From contig CAINOB010000062.1 in assembly GCA_903851365.1 (NCBI GenBank), forward strand, positions 124,001-188,000: a stretch of 64,000 nucleotides of DNA, written 5' to 3'. The translations under genes were made by a program, and so were the position numbers. Shown here in pieces: positions 7,286-15,795 of this stretch; positions within the stretch are counted from its first letter, which is position 1, and the number at the start of each line of letters is the position of its first letter. The DNA comes from an uncultured Bacteroidota bacterium. Lineage in GTDB: Bacteria > Bacteroidota > Bacteroidia > Bacteroidales > UBA12481. Under the pieces are notes generated by a model. It had not been told where the DNA came from, did not search any database, and was given only the letters and a program-made list of their open reading frames with translations.

Positions 7286-9872
7286 TATGCGGTTTTATCA
7301 CTTTTGCCAATACGGCCGGTATCTGCAGTAAATCAAAATCATCGGAATAAATCAGGTATTTATTGTTCCACGACGGGAAAAATTTCTCTTTAAAATTTCG
7401 CAATCCCTTGTAGTGCGAAAACGACTTTATCCTTTCGTAGGCAAATTTCATGGACTTCTCGGGAAAAGTGCGTGAATCATCGAGGCCGCTCAATGGAGCA
7501 AAGCCAAGGTTCACTTTTGAAAAATTCTGCGATTTTAAATAATTAAAAAGCTCAATCAGGATAAAATCCACGACTCCACCCGGAGCATCGTCGGTTTTAC
7601 GGATCAGGTCGTAGGTTGCCCCACCGGGTGTAAAATCGGGTATGATATTTAAAAATGCCACTACCTTTTCTTCGGAATTTTCCACTGCGATAATGGTCTG
7701 TTCCTTCAACTCGTTCCAGACAAACATCCCCTGCGAAAAAATAATCTCGGTCCGGTCCATACTTTCAAGCCAGTCATCGGAAACTGCCTTGAGCTTTTGC
7801 ATGACACCGTCTTTTATCGGAGGGGTAAGGATCGTTGATTTATACCCCAGATCGATCACTTTGTTGACAGCATTGCGCAGCGCCTTATTCCTGACCCCTG
7901 AAAGAGTAAATGTTTCCAGATCGACCACGGCTTCCTGGCCGAGGAAAAGGCTCTTTTTGCAGAGCTCAGCATAGATTGGCAGGCTCTCTTCCGGCACCCG
8001 GTAAAACAGGCTTTTCAAGCTGTTTTCGTAACAATATCGGTCGAAAAGTGTAATGCACTGCTTCATTTGCTCGGGTGAGGCGGCCACTGGGTTTTCCAGC
8101 ACCACAGCGAAGTTGCCGGCGGTCCGGTAGGCAAGAAAAAAATCATAGCCGTCGGGGGCGAATATCAGCTTGTCGCTATATGTTTTAAAATAATCCAGAC
8201 TTGATTTCCCGTACTTTGCCAACAGTATATTTGCCTTTTCGAACCCCTCAGGATCAATATCTTCTTTCGAAATATAAGGCCTGATGATCGTGTAAAACAG
8301 AAATGACAGGGAAAGAAAACCGCTGATATTAATCGAAATCAGAAAATCCCTGGCAAAGCGACTGGAAGGTACCAGGTCGGTACTGACAAAAAGAAAGAAA
8401 TTCTGAGCAGTGTAACGGATGCTCTGCAGGATATTGAAATCAATTCCGAAATGCCGTTTATCAAGAAAATAAAAACCAACAATTCCATAAACCATTACCG
8501 CGAAGATGCTATAAACGGCAGTTTGAATGCCAATGGAATGCATCCTCGGATTTCCTTTTATAAAGTACTCCTTCCTGGAGTATAAAAGCATGATGATTAC
8601 CAGGAGGGCTACAGTAGCCTCCTCATAATCAATAGCTTTAGTTAAATGGCCAATGCAGGATAATATACTCAGGAAAAGTGCTATCCACCAGGCATTTCGT
8701 AACCCCTTGATCATAAATACGGCAGAAAGGAGCATGATAGCGCCGGCAACAAAAACCAGATAATTGGATGCCGCCATCGCATCAAGTGGGATAAAATCCT
8801 GCAGCCGCTGAACCCTTTCATGAATTGCCGGAGTAATGGCGGAGATTATATCGATGATTCCGAGAGCGAATATCAGTACCGCAGGGATGATCCTCATCAG
8901 CAATTTATTGATTTTCACCAGGAAGCTCAACGCACCGACAATCAGTGGAACCCAGAATTCAAAGAACCGGTAAAGAAGGGTTATGGAGACGGCCTCGATA
9001 CTTGAATAGCCGAATCGGGTTAATATGACGGATAGCGAAATCTCCACAACACCAAGTCCTCGCATAAAAGGAGAAATAAAAAGAGACACTACGGTGGTGA
9101 GATATCCCAGCATGGCGAAAAGCACCGAAGGATGGAAATCCAATGCCAGCATAGCGATATAAACATTAACAATACCGCAGAGGTCAACCAGAATGGAAAC
9201 AACAACCGTAAAAATGAGTGTCTTTATTTCAATAGTGTGACTGATCAGGTCGCCAAGAATAACCTCGAGTGACGGAAAAAATCGCACAAGAATCCGGTAC
9301 AGGAGCGTTTTAGTAACGAGTGAGCGATAAGCCATGTAAAGTGCCGCAACCAGCAATGCCATAGCAGCCAATCCATATATTTCTCCCGATCCGTTGATGC
9401 CGTGAATCAAGGCATAGATAAAGATGGGTATCGCCACAAGAACAACAGAGAGGATTCCGACAAAGGCGTAAATCGACGAAGCAAAATGGATCTTTGATTT
9501 TGTAACCCCCTTCTTTTCAACATCCCCAGCGAAAAAGGCAAGTGAAGTGACTCCTCCTGCCGGAATAAATACGCTGATAAAGTTCCGCTTGAGAAAAAGC
9601 AGAATGGACGTGGTGATCGAAACCTTTTCACTTACTGTGGCAAATGACTGCCGGTACATCAGCCCCTGGAGGAATATGTATATCACAGTAACAACTATGC
9701 CGGCTGCAACATACATCCAATTCGAATCCAGCAATTTGCTCTTTACTTCATGAAGTTCAGCCTGCTCATGTTTGAAAAACCAGGCCCCGATGGTAATGAA
9801 CAGGAACATCAGGATGAACTGAATGATCAGCTTGCGATTTTCACGTATCAACCTGAATGAGGGTTTCTGCAT
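7278..9872 (-). CDS. mprF: Bifunctional lysylphosphatidylglycerol synthetase/flippase
   Basis: The 864-residue product has an N-terminal multi-spanning half (about residues 1-530, around a dozen hydrophobic segments). This includes the flippase-type FIPAGGVTSLAFFAGD and SPFMRGLGVVEISLSVIL stretches. The C-terminal ~300 residues are a DUF2156/GNAT-like aminoacyl-transferase domain (KYGKSSLDYFKTY, LGFAPLSGL, FKEKFFPSWNNKYL). MprF transfers lysine from Lys-tRNA to phosphatidylglycerol and flips the product outward, lowering negative surface charge and cationic-peptide susceptibility. Length is typical. It is the first gene of a two-gene unit with the AcvB-like hydrolase, coupling synthesis and removal of the same lipid. 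Confidence 0.9.
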   Translation of the reverse strand: MQKPSFRLIRENRKLIIQFILMFLFITIGAWFFKHEQAELHEVKSKLLDSNWMYVAAGIVVTVIYIFLQGLMYRQSFATVSEKVSITTSILLFLKRNFISVFIPAGGVTSLAFFAGDVEKKGVTKSKIHFASSIYAFVGILSVVLVAIPIFIYALIHGINGSGEIYGLAAMALLVAALYMAYRSLVTKTLLYRILVRFFPSLEVILGDLISHTIEIKTLIFTVVVSILVDLCGIVNVYIAMLALDFHPSVLFAMLGYLTTVVSLFISPFMRGLGVVEISLSVILTRFGYSSIEAVSITLLYRFFEFWVPLIVGALSFLVKINKLLMRIIPAVLIFALGIIDIISAITPAIHERVQRLQDFIPLDAMAASNYLVFVAGAIMLLSAVFMIKGLRNAWWIALFLSILSCIGHLTKAIDYEEATVALLVIIMLLYSRKEYFIKGNPRMHSIGIQTAVYSIFAVMVYGIVGFYFLDKRHFGIDFNILQSIRYTAQNFFLFVSTDLVPSSRFARDFLISINISGFLSLSFLFYTIIRPYISKEDIDPEGFEKANILLAKYGKSSLDYFKTYSDKLIFAPDGYDFFLAYRTAGNFAVVLENPVAASPEQMKQCITLFDRYCYENSLKSLFYRVPEESLPIYAELCKKSLFLGQEAVVDLETFTLSGVRNKALRNAVNKVIDLGYKSTILTPPIKDGVMQKLKAVSDDWLESMDRTEIIFSQGMFVWNELKEQTIIAVENSEEKVVAFLNIIPDFTPGGATYDLIRKTDDAPGGVVDFILIELFNYLKSQNFSKVNLGFAPLSGLDDSRTFPEKSMKFAYERIKSFSHYKGLRNFKEKFFPSWNNKYLIYSDDFDLLQIPAVLAKVIKPHND

Positions 9873-9888
9873 TGGTTAGAGTTTGGTG

Positions 9889-9896
9889 CAAATTTA
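9889..9896 (-). promoter_or_regulatory. Candidate -7 box for mprF
   Basis: Reverse-strand TAAATTTG matches TAnnTTTG exactly, 16 bases before the mprF ATG at 9872, implying a very short 5' leader. No clear -33 TTTG partner at 17-20 bases. Confidence 0.4.
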
Positions 9897-10021
9897 CTAA
9901 AAGCATTCTTGATGTCCGACCGAATAATTTTTGTTGTTGCTGTTACGAATTTCAATCCTGATCGTCTACACTCTGAAAAGCAAAAGTTTGAATTTAAAAA
10001 CAACCGACAAAATTTTACATC

Positions 10022-10528
10022 ATGAAAAAAGTAATTACCCTCCTACTGATCGCCGTTCTTCCCTTATTGGCAATGGCTCAGAATTCCGCAATCGATAAAG
10101 TATTTAAAAAATATGGCGATCGCGATGGATTCACTGTTGTAACCATCAGCAAAGGATTGCTGAAAATGGTTGCAAACGCTGATGATGACCGCGATTCACA
10201 TGATTTTCTCAGTCGCATACATGAGATAAAAATCCTGGCCACGGAAGACAACAATAAAATCAATCTATATGATGAAGTGCTGTCCGACCTGAATAAGAAA
10301 GATTATGAAGAACTGATGACTGCCAAAAGCAAAGGTGAAGATGTTCTGATGCTGGCTAAAAAAGATGGCGATATCGTTGAGGAACTGATCATTCTGGTTG
10401 GCGGCAACGACGATAATGCACTGGTTTACATCTCTGGTAAAATGACCATGAAGGACCTTAGCAAACTCTCGTCATCAACAAATATCAAGGGTGCCGGACT
10501 CGAGCATCTGAAAGATCTCGAAAAATAA
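10022..10528 (+). CDS. DUF4252 domain-containing secreted protein
   Basis: The 168-residue protein has a clear signal peptide (MKKVITLLLIAVLPLLAMAQ). The remainder matches the pattern of the Bacteroidota DUF4252 family: an N-terminal helix (IDKVFKKYGDRDGFTVVTISKG), a central IHEIKILATED segment and a C-terminal VYISGKMTMKDLSKL strand-helix. The family's role is unknown; members are small envelope proteins. It stands alone, with its own terminator 40 bases downstream. Confidence 0.8.
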   Translation: MKKVITLLLIAVLPLLAMAQNSAIDKVFKKYGDRDGFTVVTISKGLLKMVANADDDRDSHDFLSRIHEIKILATEDNNKINLYDEVLSDLNKKDYEELMTAKSKGEDVLMLAKKDGDIVEELIILVGGNDDNALVYISGKMTMKDLSKLSSSTNIKGAGLEHLKDLEK

Positions 10529-10566
10529 GCTCCCGGTTCATCCGATTACCCAAACCATAATACCAG

Positions 10567-10596
10567 CGGCCTTCCGGAAACGGGGGCCGTTTTTTT
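10567..10596 (+). terminator. Rho-independent terminator after the DUF4252 gene
   Basis: CGGCC (10567-10571) pairs with GGCCG (10585-10589) and is followed by seven T (10590-10596). It lies in the convergent gap before the sulfatase. Confidence 0.75.
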
Positions 10597-10602
10597 GTGT
10601 TC

Positions 10603-12132
10603 TTAATTCTTTGATAAAGCTTCGGTATCCTGATATTGCATCTGGAGTTTTACCAGCCGCGACTTTAATTCTGTAATCAAACCCTTACTGGATGCGTCAT
10701 TATAAATATTTCTCATTTCGCGCGGGTCCTTTTCCAGATCATATAATTCCCATTCATCGATGTCCTGGTAGAAGTGGATAAGTTTATACCGGTCGGTCCG
10801 GATTCCATAATGTTTTTTAACCGAATGAACAGCGGGGTATTCATAGTAATGATAATAAATCGCATCACGCTTTTCACCGCTAAGGATGGATATTCCCTGA
10901 ATACTGTCGGGAATCGTCACACCCGCAAGCTGGAGAAATGTAGGCGCAAAATCGATGTTCTGAACCAGGGCACTGGAAACTGAGCCTGGCTTAATAACGC
11001 CGGGAAGTTTCATGACGAGCGGAGTTCTCAAACTCTCTTCATACATAAAGCGTTTATCGAACCAGCCATGTTCGCCCAAATAAAAGCCCTGATCCGAGCA
11101 ATAAACCACTAACGTATTTTTATCGAGCCCATTTTTTTTCAGATAGTCGAGCAATCTCCCAACCTGATCATCAACACTCTGGATACAAGCAAGGTAATCT
11201 TCCATATACCTTTGATATTTCCACAAGGCAAGAGCTTCGCCGGTTAGCTTTCTGGAATAAAAATCTTCAGTAATGGTTTTGTAATATTGATCCCACTCAG
11301 CGCGCTGGGCCGGTGTCATTCTTTTCATGCCGCCCTCCCAGGCTTGATCATCGCCGGTCAGGGAATCGCCCGCATGAGGGAAAACCTTGAGATCATAATT
11401 GATCGTCATATCCTTGATAACCGACATTTCCTGCTCTTTCGCAGCCCTGCCGCGGTTGGCATAATCATCGAAAAATGTTTCGGGAACCGGAAATTTGGTC
11501 TTGCTGAAAAGTCCAAAATATTTTGGCTCAGGCATCCAGTTCCGATGCGGCGCCTTGTTGTGAACCATCAGCAGAAAGGGTTTAATTTTATCTCGATTAT
11601 CGAGCCAGTTGATTGCCTGGTCTCCGATAACCGTAGTGGTATATCCTTCGTAGCGGTGTGTTCCGGTGGAATCTTTCAGGTCGGGATTATAATAAGGCCC
11701 CTGGTCGATGAGGATTCGCCAGAAATCAAATCCCACCGGATCAGTTTTCAGGTGCCATTTGCCGATAATCGCACTCTGGTAACCTGCCGGTCGCAATAGC
11801 TTCGGGAGGGTCGACTGGGCGCCATTAAACCGGTCGTTATTGTCGCGAAGCCCATTCATGTGGCTGAACTTTCCGGTAAGGACCACTGCACGGCAGGGTG
11901 CACTGAGGGAGTTGGTGCAAAAGGCTTTGTCGAAGCGCATTCCGTCGGCCGCTATCCTGTCGATATTCGGAGTAGAATTCAGATGATGCCCATAGGCTGA
12001 TATGGCCTGAAAAGCATGGTCATCCGACATGATAAACAAAATATTTGGCTTTACCGGAGCTTTATCGCGGCAACCCGGCAAAGCAGCGGCAGCTAATGCC
12101 AGTCCAATAGACCCTTTGTAAAATCCTTTCAT
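10603..12132 (-). CDS. Ser-type sulfatase lipoprotein (S1 family)
   Basis: The 509-residue protein opens with a lipoprotein signal ending LPG-C21. It has the alkaline-phosphatase-superfamily sulfatase layout: N-terminal PNILFIMSDDHA (D37/D38 as calcium ligands), the formylglycine motif S77-A-P-C-R81, GKWHL near 120 and a DUF4976-like C-terminal ELYDLEKDPREMRNIY. The residue to be oxidised is serine rather than cysteine, so maturation would depend on a radical-SAM anSME-type enzyme, which is not in this window. The general sequence suits enzymes acting on sulfated hexosamines or uronic acids, but the substrate cannot be fixed by eye. It is not adjacent to other glycan genes, although the glycoside hydrolase island starts 7 kb away. 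Confidence 0.88.
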   Translation of the reverse strand: MKGFYKGSIGLALAAAALPGCRDKAPVKPNILFIMSDDHAFQAISAYGHHLNSTPNIDRIAADGMRFDKAFCTNSLSAPCRAVVLTGKFSHMNGLRDNNDRFNGAQSTLPKLLRPAGYQSAIIGKWHLKTDPVGFDFWRILIDQGPYYNPDLKDSTGTHRYEGYTTTVIGDQAINWLDNRDKIKPFLLMVHNKAPHRNWMPEPKYFGLFSKTKFPVPETFFDDYANRGRAAKEQEMSVIKDMTINYDLKVFPHAGDSLTGDDQAWEGGMKRMTPAQRAEWDQYYKTITEDFYSRKLTGEALALWKYQRYMEDYLACIQSVDDQVGRLLDYLKKNGLDKNTLVVYCSDQGFYLGEHGWFDKRFMYEESLRTPLVMKLPGVIKPGSVSSALVQNIDFAPTFLQLAGVTIPDSIQGISILSGEKRDAIYYHYYEYPAVHSVKKHYGIRTDRYKLIHFYQDIDEWELYDLEKDPREMRNIYNDASSKGLITELKSRLVKLQMQYQDTEALSKN

Positions 12133-12287
12133 GAGTATTAGGTATTAACGGGGCGATCAATATACGAATTTGAGTTAAAATCTCACCTGCAGAAAACGCG
12201 GTTGAATGGAAAAACTGGTGTAAAGATTTTTCTGAAGAAACTTTATCTTAGTTTTATCTGTTTAACTATTAATTAAACTTTATAACC

Positions 12288-12878
12288 ATGACCATCTGGA
12301 ACGAACGTTACAATACTGAAGAATTCATCTTCGGAAAAGAGCCCAATCAGTTTTTCAAGAAAAGCATCGACAAACTTTGTCCGGGTAAAATACTCCTGCC
12401 AGCCGACGGCGAGGGCCGAAATGCAGTTTATGCAGCCAAGTCAGGCTGGGAGGCTTATGCTTTTGATGCGAGTACCGTTGGAAAAGACAAGGCATTGGAC
12501 CTGGCTGAGCAGGAGGATGTTACCATCAACTATGAGGTGAGCCTGATCGAAGATTTTGAGCCAATACCGAACGAATATGATGCTATTGCCCTGATATACT
12601 GCCATCTGACGGCATCAATTAAAACTCCCTTCTTTGAAAAGCTGGTGGAATCTTTGGCTCCTGGCGGAGTAGTGATTCTGGAAGGTTTCCGGCAGGAACA
12701 GCTGGCGATGACTTCAGGCGGCCCTAAAGAACCGGAAAGACTTTACTCAGCAGAGCAACTGGCGAATGATTTTAAACAGTTATCGAAACTCAATATTACC
12801 GAGGAAACAGTCTGGCTCGATGAAGGGCCTGGACATCAGGGTGAAGCGAAAGTCGTAAGGCTGATTGGGAAGAAATAA
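12288..12878 (+). CDS. Class I SAM-dependent methyltransferase
   Basis: The 196-residue cytosolic protein begins MTIWNERYNTEEFIFGKEPNQFF, a start typical of small TehB/thiopurine-like methyltransferases. A Rossmann glycine-rich segment follows as LLPADGEGRNAVYAAKSGWEAYAFD (about 37-60), together with a motif IV-like YDAIALIYCHL and a post-motif LAPGGVVILEGF. The substrate is not evident. It is a single gene divergent from the sulfatase. Confidence 0.82.
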   Translation: MTIWNERYNTEEFIFGKEPNQFFKKSIDKLCPGKILLPADGEGRNAVYAAKSGWEAYAFDASTVGKDKALDLAEQEDVTINYEVSLIEDFEPIPNEYDAIALIYCHLTASIKTPFFEKLVESLAPGGVVILEGFRQEQLAMTSGGPKEPERLYSAEQLANDFKQLSKLNITEETVWLDEGPGHQGEAKVVRLIGKK

Positions 12879-12896
12879 GTTGGCAAAAACGCTAAG

Positions 12897-14051
12897 TCAA
12901 CGCTCCCCGAATTTATAGACAAAATCGATGTAGGGTATACCGACAATGATTAATTGTGCGATCCCCTTATTATTTATAAAACCGAAATCAAAGCTGACAT
13001 TGTCAGCATTTAAACGGATACCATAGCCAAAAATGGCATTAAAGCTTAGGTTAAGTCCGGAACCAGTCATGATCCAGTTTTCTGATATCAGTGAGATTTT
13101 CTGATTTAAGCGGCACATCCCATTGATTACAAAAATAGGGGAGATAAAATTGTCGGCGTTTGTTCTTACCGGAAACCCGACCCCCAGAGTAATATTATTA
13201 TCCGGATTCCCGTAGGTGGCTAGTCCATAAGTGATTCCGAACCCGGTTAATACTCTTTTCGGCAGCTCATTTAGGTTGTCTTGCATGCGATAAATACCAC
13301 CCATAAAACCAGCGCCGAGGTGCCAGTTCTTACCGACCGGGAATCCCACTTTGGGAGTGATCATCCACAAAGGGGTAAAACCTCCGCTCGTAAGCGATAC
13401 GAGGCTGTATATCAGTTCAATTCCTCCGCCCATTGAAAACCAATCCGTAACCCCGTAACTTAACATGTTAATGTCGATAGCGACATTCTGATAATATCCC
13501 TCCCCTTTTTTAAGATTGAAAGCCGAGGGTGCAAAGAAATATCGGGTTGGATTAGGGTTGAGCCTTCTACCGAATGATCCCTGAAGTTGCTTTCCACCAT
13601 CCTGCTCAACCGATTTGATCTGGCTCGCGGGGATTGTCGTTTTACCAGTCGTAGGACCATTAATTACCACCTCCGTTTCTGTTTGGCTAACCAGTTTTCC
13701 GACTAAAACCGAGCCGTCTTTGAGGCTCATCTTAACAGTTTTACCGGTATCGATCAACGGGAAGACCAACTCCTTTCTTTGTAATTGGCCATGCCCCTTA
13801 ATATCCAGGTTTTTTATATCGCTGAACTGAAAGGACATCATACCCGTACCCTTAATTTGCAGTACGAGTTTTTCGTTGGTCTGTCGTACAAAATTCCCTT
13901 CATAAACAGAACCCCCAACTAACTTTACGGTTACGATCGAGGTTGAATCCAGGTTTTGCAATTCCTCACGGTTAATTTGCGCAGAAAGCTTTTCAACCGT
14001 TACAAAAAAACCCAGCAGACACAAAGATGTTGCAAGAATTAATGTTTTCAT
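12897..14051 (-). CDS. Outer-membrane beta-barrel protein with two N-terminal Sm/SH3-like repeats
   Basis: The 384-residue protein has a signal peptide (to about KLSAQ). It then carries two repeats of a small beta motif: VTVKLVGGSVYEGNFV (~42-57) and VKMSLKDGSVLVGKLV (~105-120). Each has the pattern of an Lsm/SH3-like strand pair where a side chain or metal-controlled surface is often read. From ~160 (NPNPTRYFFAPSAFNLKKGEGYYQN) to the end it alternates hydrophobic and glycine-rich strands and closes in an aromatic-containing strand (PYIDFVYKFG), as expected of an 8-10 strand barrel. The barrel half is clearly paralogous to the next gene upstream, which lacks the repeats. Function unknown. Confidence 0.65.
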   Translation of the reverse strand: MKTLILATSLCLLGFFVTVEKLSAQINREELQNLDSTSIVTVKLVGGSVYEGNFVRQTNEKLVLQIKGTGMMSFQFSDIKNLDIKGHGQLQRKELVFPLIDTGKTVKMSLKDGSVLVGKLVSQTETEVVINGPTTGKTTIPASQIKSVEQDGGKQLQGSFGRRLNPNPTRYFFAPSAFNLKKGEGYYQNVAIDINMLSYGVTDWFSMGGGIELIYSLVSLTSGGFTPLWMITPKVGFPVGKNWHLGAGFMGGIYRMQDNLNELPKRVLTGFGITYGLATYGNPDNNITLGVGFPVRTNADNFISPIFVINGMCRLNQKISLISENWIMTGSGLNLSFNAIFGYGIRLNADNVSFDFGFINNKGIAQLIIVGIPYIDFVYKFGER

Positions 14052-14097
14052 GGCAGGATAGGTTTAGCAGGCTTGATTGCGGTCCCAGTGAAACTTC

Positions 14098-14108
14098 TAT
14101 CATCCTAG
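14098..14108 (-). promoter_or_regulatory. Conserved upstream box CTAGGATGATA, copy 1
   Basis: Reverse-strand CTAGGATGATA ends 46 bases before the ATG of the long barrel gene. A near-identical box (10 of 11) occupies the same position upstream of its paralogue, while surrounding bases differ. Confidence 0.4.
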
Positions 14109-14219
14109 TTTCCATTTACCTGGAACAAATTAAAAATAAATAAAATCCAGATAATCAGAAAATTAATACGGATCAATTTTGTGAAGCCTGATGGGGAAGG
14201 AATCTTCAATCCTGGCGGA

Positions 14220-15008
14220 CTAATGCTTGCCGAATCTGATTGTAAAATCGATATAGGGCACACCGATAATCAGGGTTTGAGCAATCAATCTGTTGTTATA
14301 AAATCCAATATCAATGCTCATTGCTTCAGCATTTACCCGTATGCCGTATCCGAAAATTGAACCCACGTCAAGGTCAATTTGATCGCTTGACATGATAAGA
14401 TTTTCGGATATCAGTGAAATTTTCCGACTGATCCTGTAGGTGCCGCTGAGCATTAGAACGGGTGAAATAAACTCACCTGTTTCTGTTGATATTGGAAAAC
14501 CTGCTCCAAAAGTGATATTATAATCGGGACTACCATAGGTGGCATTTCCAAAAGCCAGACCAATCACTCTGGTCGCAGATCCCCGGCCGTCCGACCCAAT
14601 ATATCCGCCACCATAAATACCACCCATAAAGCCGGCGCCGATATGCCAGTTTTTCCCTACTTCGATTCCGATCTTTGGGGTAAAGACATAAAGCGGAGGA
14701 AATTCACCGTGTACAGTGGAAATCAGGCTTCCGATCAGTTCAACCCCACCACCAAGAGATAACCAGTTGGTCACACCGTAATTTACAAAGCTCAGGTCAA
14801 CGTATACATTTTGATAATATCCCTGGCCCTTTTTCAGGTTAAATGCTGATGGTGAAACGAAATAGCGCGTCGGATTCTGATTCGGGGTCCAGCCCTTTTC
14901 GGCAATCGTCTTTTTCTTTTTGGATTGATTTTCCTGTGCGGTAATTTCATTTGAGGAAAATAAAAAAAGAGTCAGGCACAGGAATGCAGCGATAGAGAGG
15001 ATTTTCAT
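14220..15008 (-). CDS. Outer-membrane beta-barrel protein (paralogue of the neighbour)
   Basis: The 262-residue protein has a signal peptide (LFLFSSNEITAQ) and a short lysine-rich linker. Its barrel is nearly colinear with residues ~160-384 of the 12897-14051 product: NPTRYFVSPSAFNLKKGQGYYQN, GKNWHIGAGFMGGIYG, ISLISENLIMS, GVPYIDFTIRFGKH. It has no Sm/SH3-like repeats. The two probably arose by tandem duplication. Possible roles include a transporter or a structural barrel; nothing in the sequence decides this. Confidence 0.65.
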   Translation of the reverse strand: MKILSIAAFLCLTLFLFSSNEITAQENQSKKKKTIAEKGWTPNQNPTRYFVSPSAFNLKKGQGYYQNVYVDLSFVNYGVTNWLSLGGGVELIGSLISTVHGEFPPLYVFTPKIGIEVGKNWHIGAGFMGGIYGGGYIGSDGRGSATRVIGLAFGNATYGSPDYNITFGAGFPISTETGEFISPVLMLSGTYRISRKISLISENLIMSSDQIDLDVGSIFGYGIRVNAEAMSIDIGFYNNRLIAQTLIIGVPYIDFTIRFGKH

Positions 15009-15051
15009 GGTGGTGATTCGAATAACCGAAAGATAGCTGCTTGGAGTGGTT

Positions 15052-15062
15052 TATCACCCTAG
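15052..15062 (-). promoter_or_regulatory. Conserved upstream box CTAGGGTGATA, copy 2
   Basis: The reverse-strand box ends 43 bases before the ATG at 15008, matching copy 1 (14098-14108) in sequence and distance. Confidence 0.4.
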
Positions 15063-15107
15063 CAGAATGAAATAAATTGTTTCTTTAATCAAGCTTTGTT
15101 GCTCAAT

Positions 15108-15788
15108 TCACCTGCCCAGCAGATTTTCGACAAATGAGATAGCGATAAGCAAAAGAAAAAATAACAGTTGGGCAAAATATAAGTCCATGGCCAACCGGTT
15201 TTTGGTGGTGATCTTAAGCAGTGGGAAAAGGGCAGCAAATACCAGCGATACAAAAAACCAGGTGAGGTAATTCAGGAACGGAACATTTCCTCCTTCCCAG
15301 CGCCACATTTTCATCCAGATGGCCGCAGGTTCGAGTAAAAAATCCAGCACGACCATGAGAACAGCAGCCATAATCGTTTGGTAAACCAGGTTGGTTGAAA
15401 TTGGCTGAACTACAGTAACGGCGAGGTAAAGCAACATCAACCAGCTGACTCCCATCACCAGGGGAGTTCCAAACAGGGTAGGTCCCATGTGAAGACTATA
15501 TCCGTAATGACCGAAAAGAAAGCCAGTATTTACGCCGATTACCTCCACCAGGAATCCGGCTGTAAAAATCGCTCCGGATAGCCAAAAAAGTTTTCGGTTT
15601 TGGGTACGGTCGGCCATTCCGAGTATTACCAGACAAACCAAAAGAGTCAGCGGAATCAGCCTGATGAATATTTCCCGGCTCCAGGGAAGGGCCATTCCTA
15701 CGATGCCAATTGAGAAAAATATCCAGATAAATTTCCGAAGTAGTTTCTCAGGTATCCGGAAGCGTTTAAGGTTGAGTTTTTCGCTCAT
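15108..15788 (-). CDS. cruF: Carotenoid biosynthesis integral membrane protein, CruF-like hydratase
   Basis: A 226-residue protein with about seven hydrophobic segments. It shows the DUF422/CruF pattern: EVIGVNTGFLFGHYGYS, GTPLVMGVSWLMLLY and LDFLLEPAAIWMKMWRWEGG...PFLNYLTWFF. CruF adds water at C-1' of the carotenoid psi end. I set the start at the ATG at 15788, seven bases after the crtD-like stop. The longer reading would begin inside that gene and has no signal-like start. Together with the desaturase this points to monocyclic hydroxylated carotenoids of the saproxanthin/myxol kind; crtB, crtI, crtY and crtZ are not in the window. Confidence 0.8.
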   Translation of the reverse strand: MSEKLNLKRFRIPEKLLRKFIWIFFSIGIVGMALPWSREIFIRLIPLTLLVCLVILGMADRTQNRKLFWLSGAIFTAGFLVEVIGVNTGFLFGHYGYSLHMGPTLFGTPLVMGVSWLMLLYLAVTVVQPISTNLVYQTIMAAVLMVVLDFLLEPAAIWMKMWRWEGGNVPFLNYLTWFFVSLVFAALFPLLKITTKNRLAMDLYFAQLLFFLLLIAISFVENLLGR

Positions 15789-15795
15789 AATCTGT

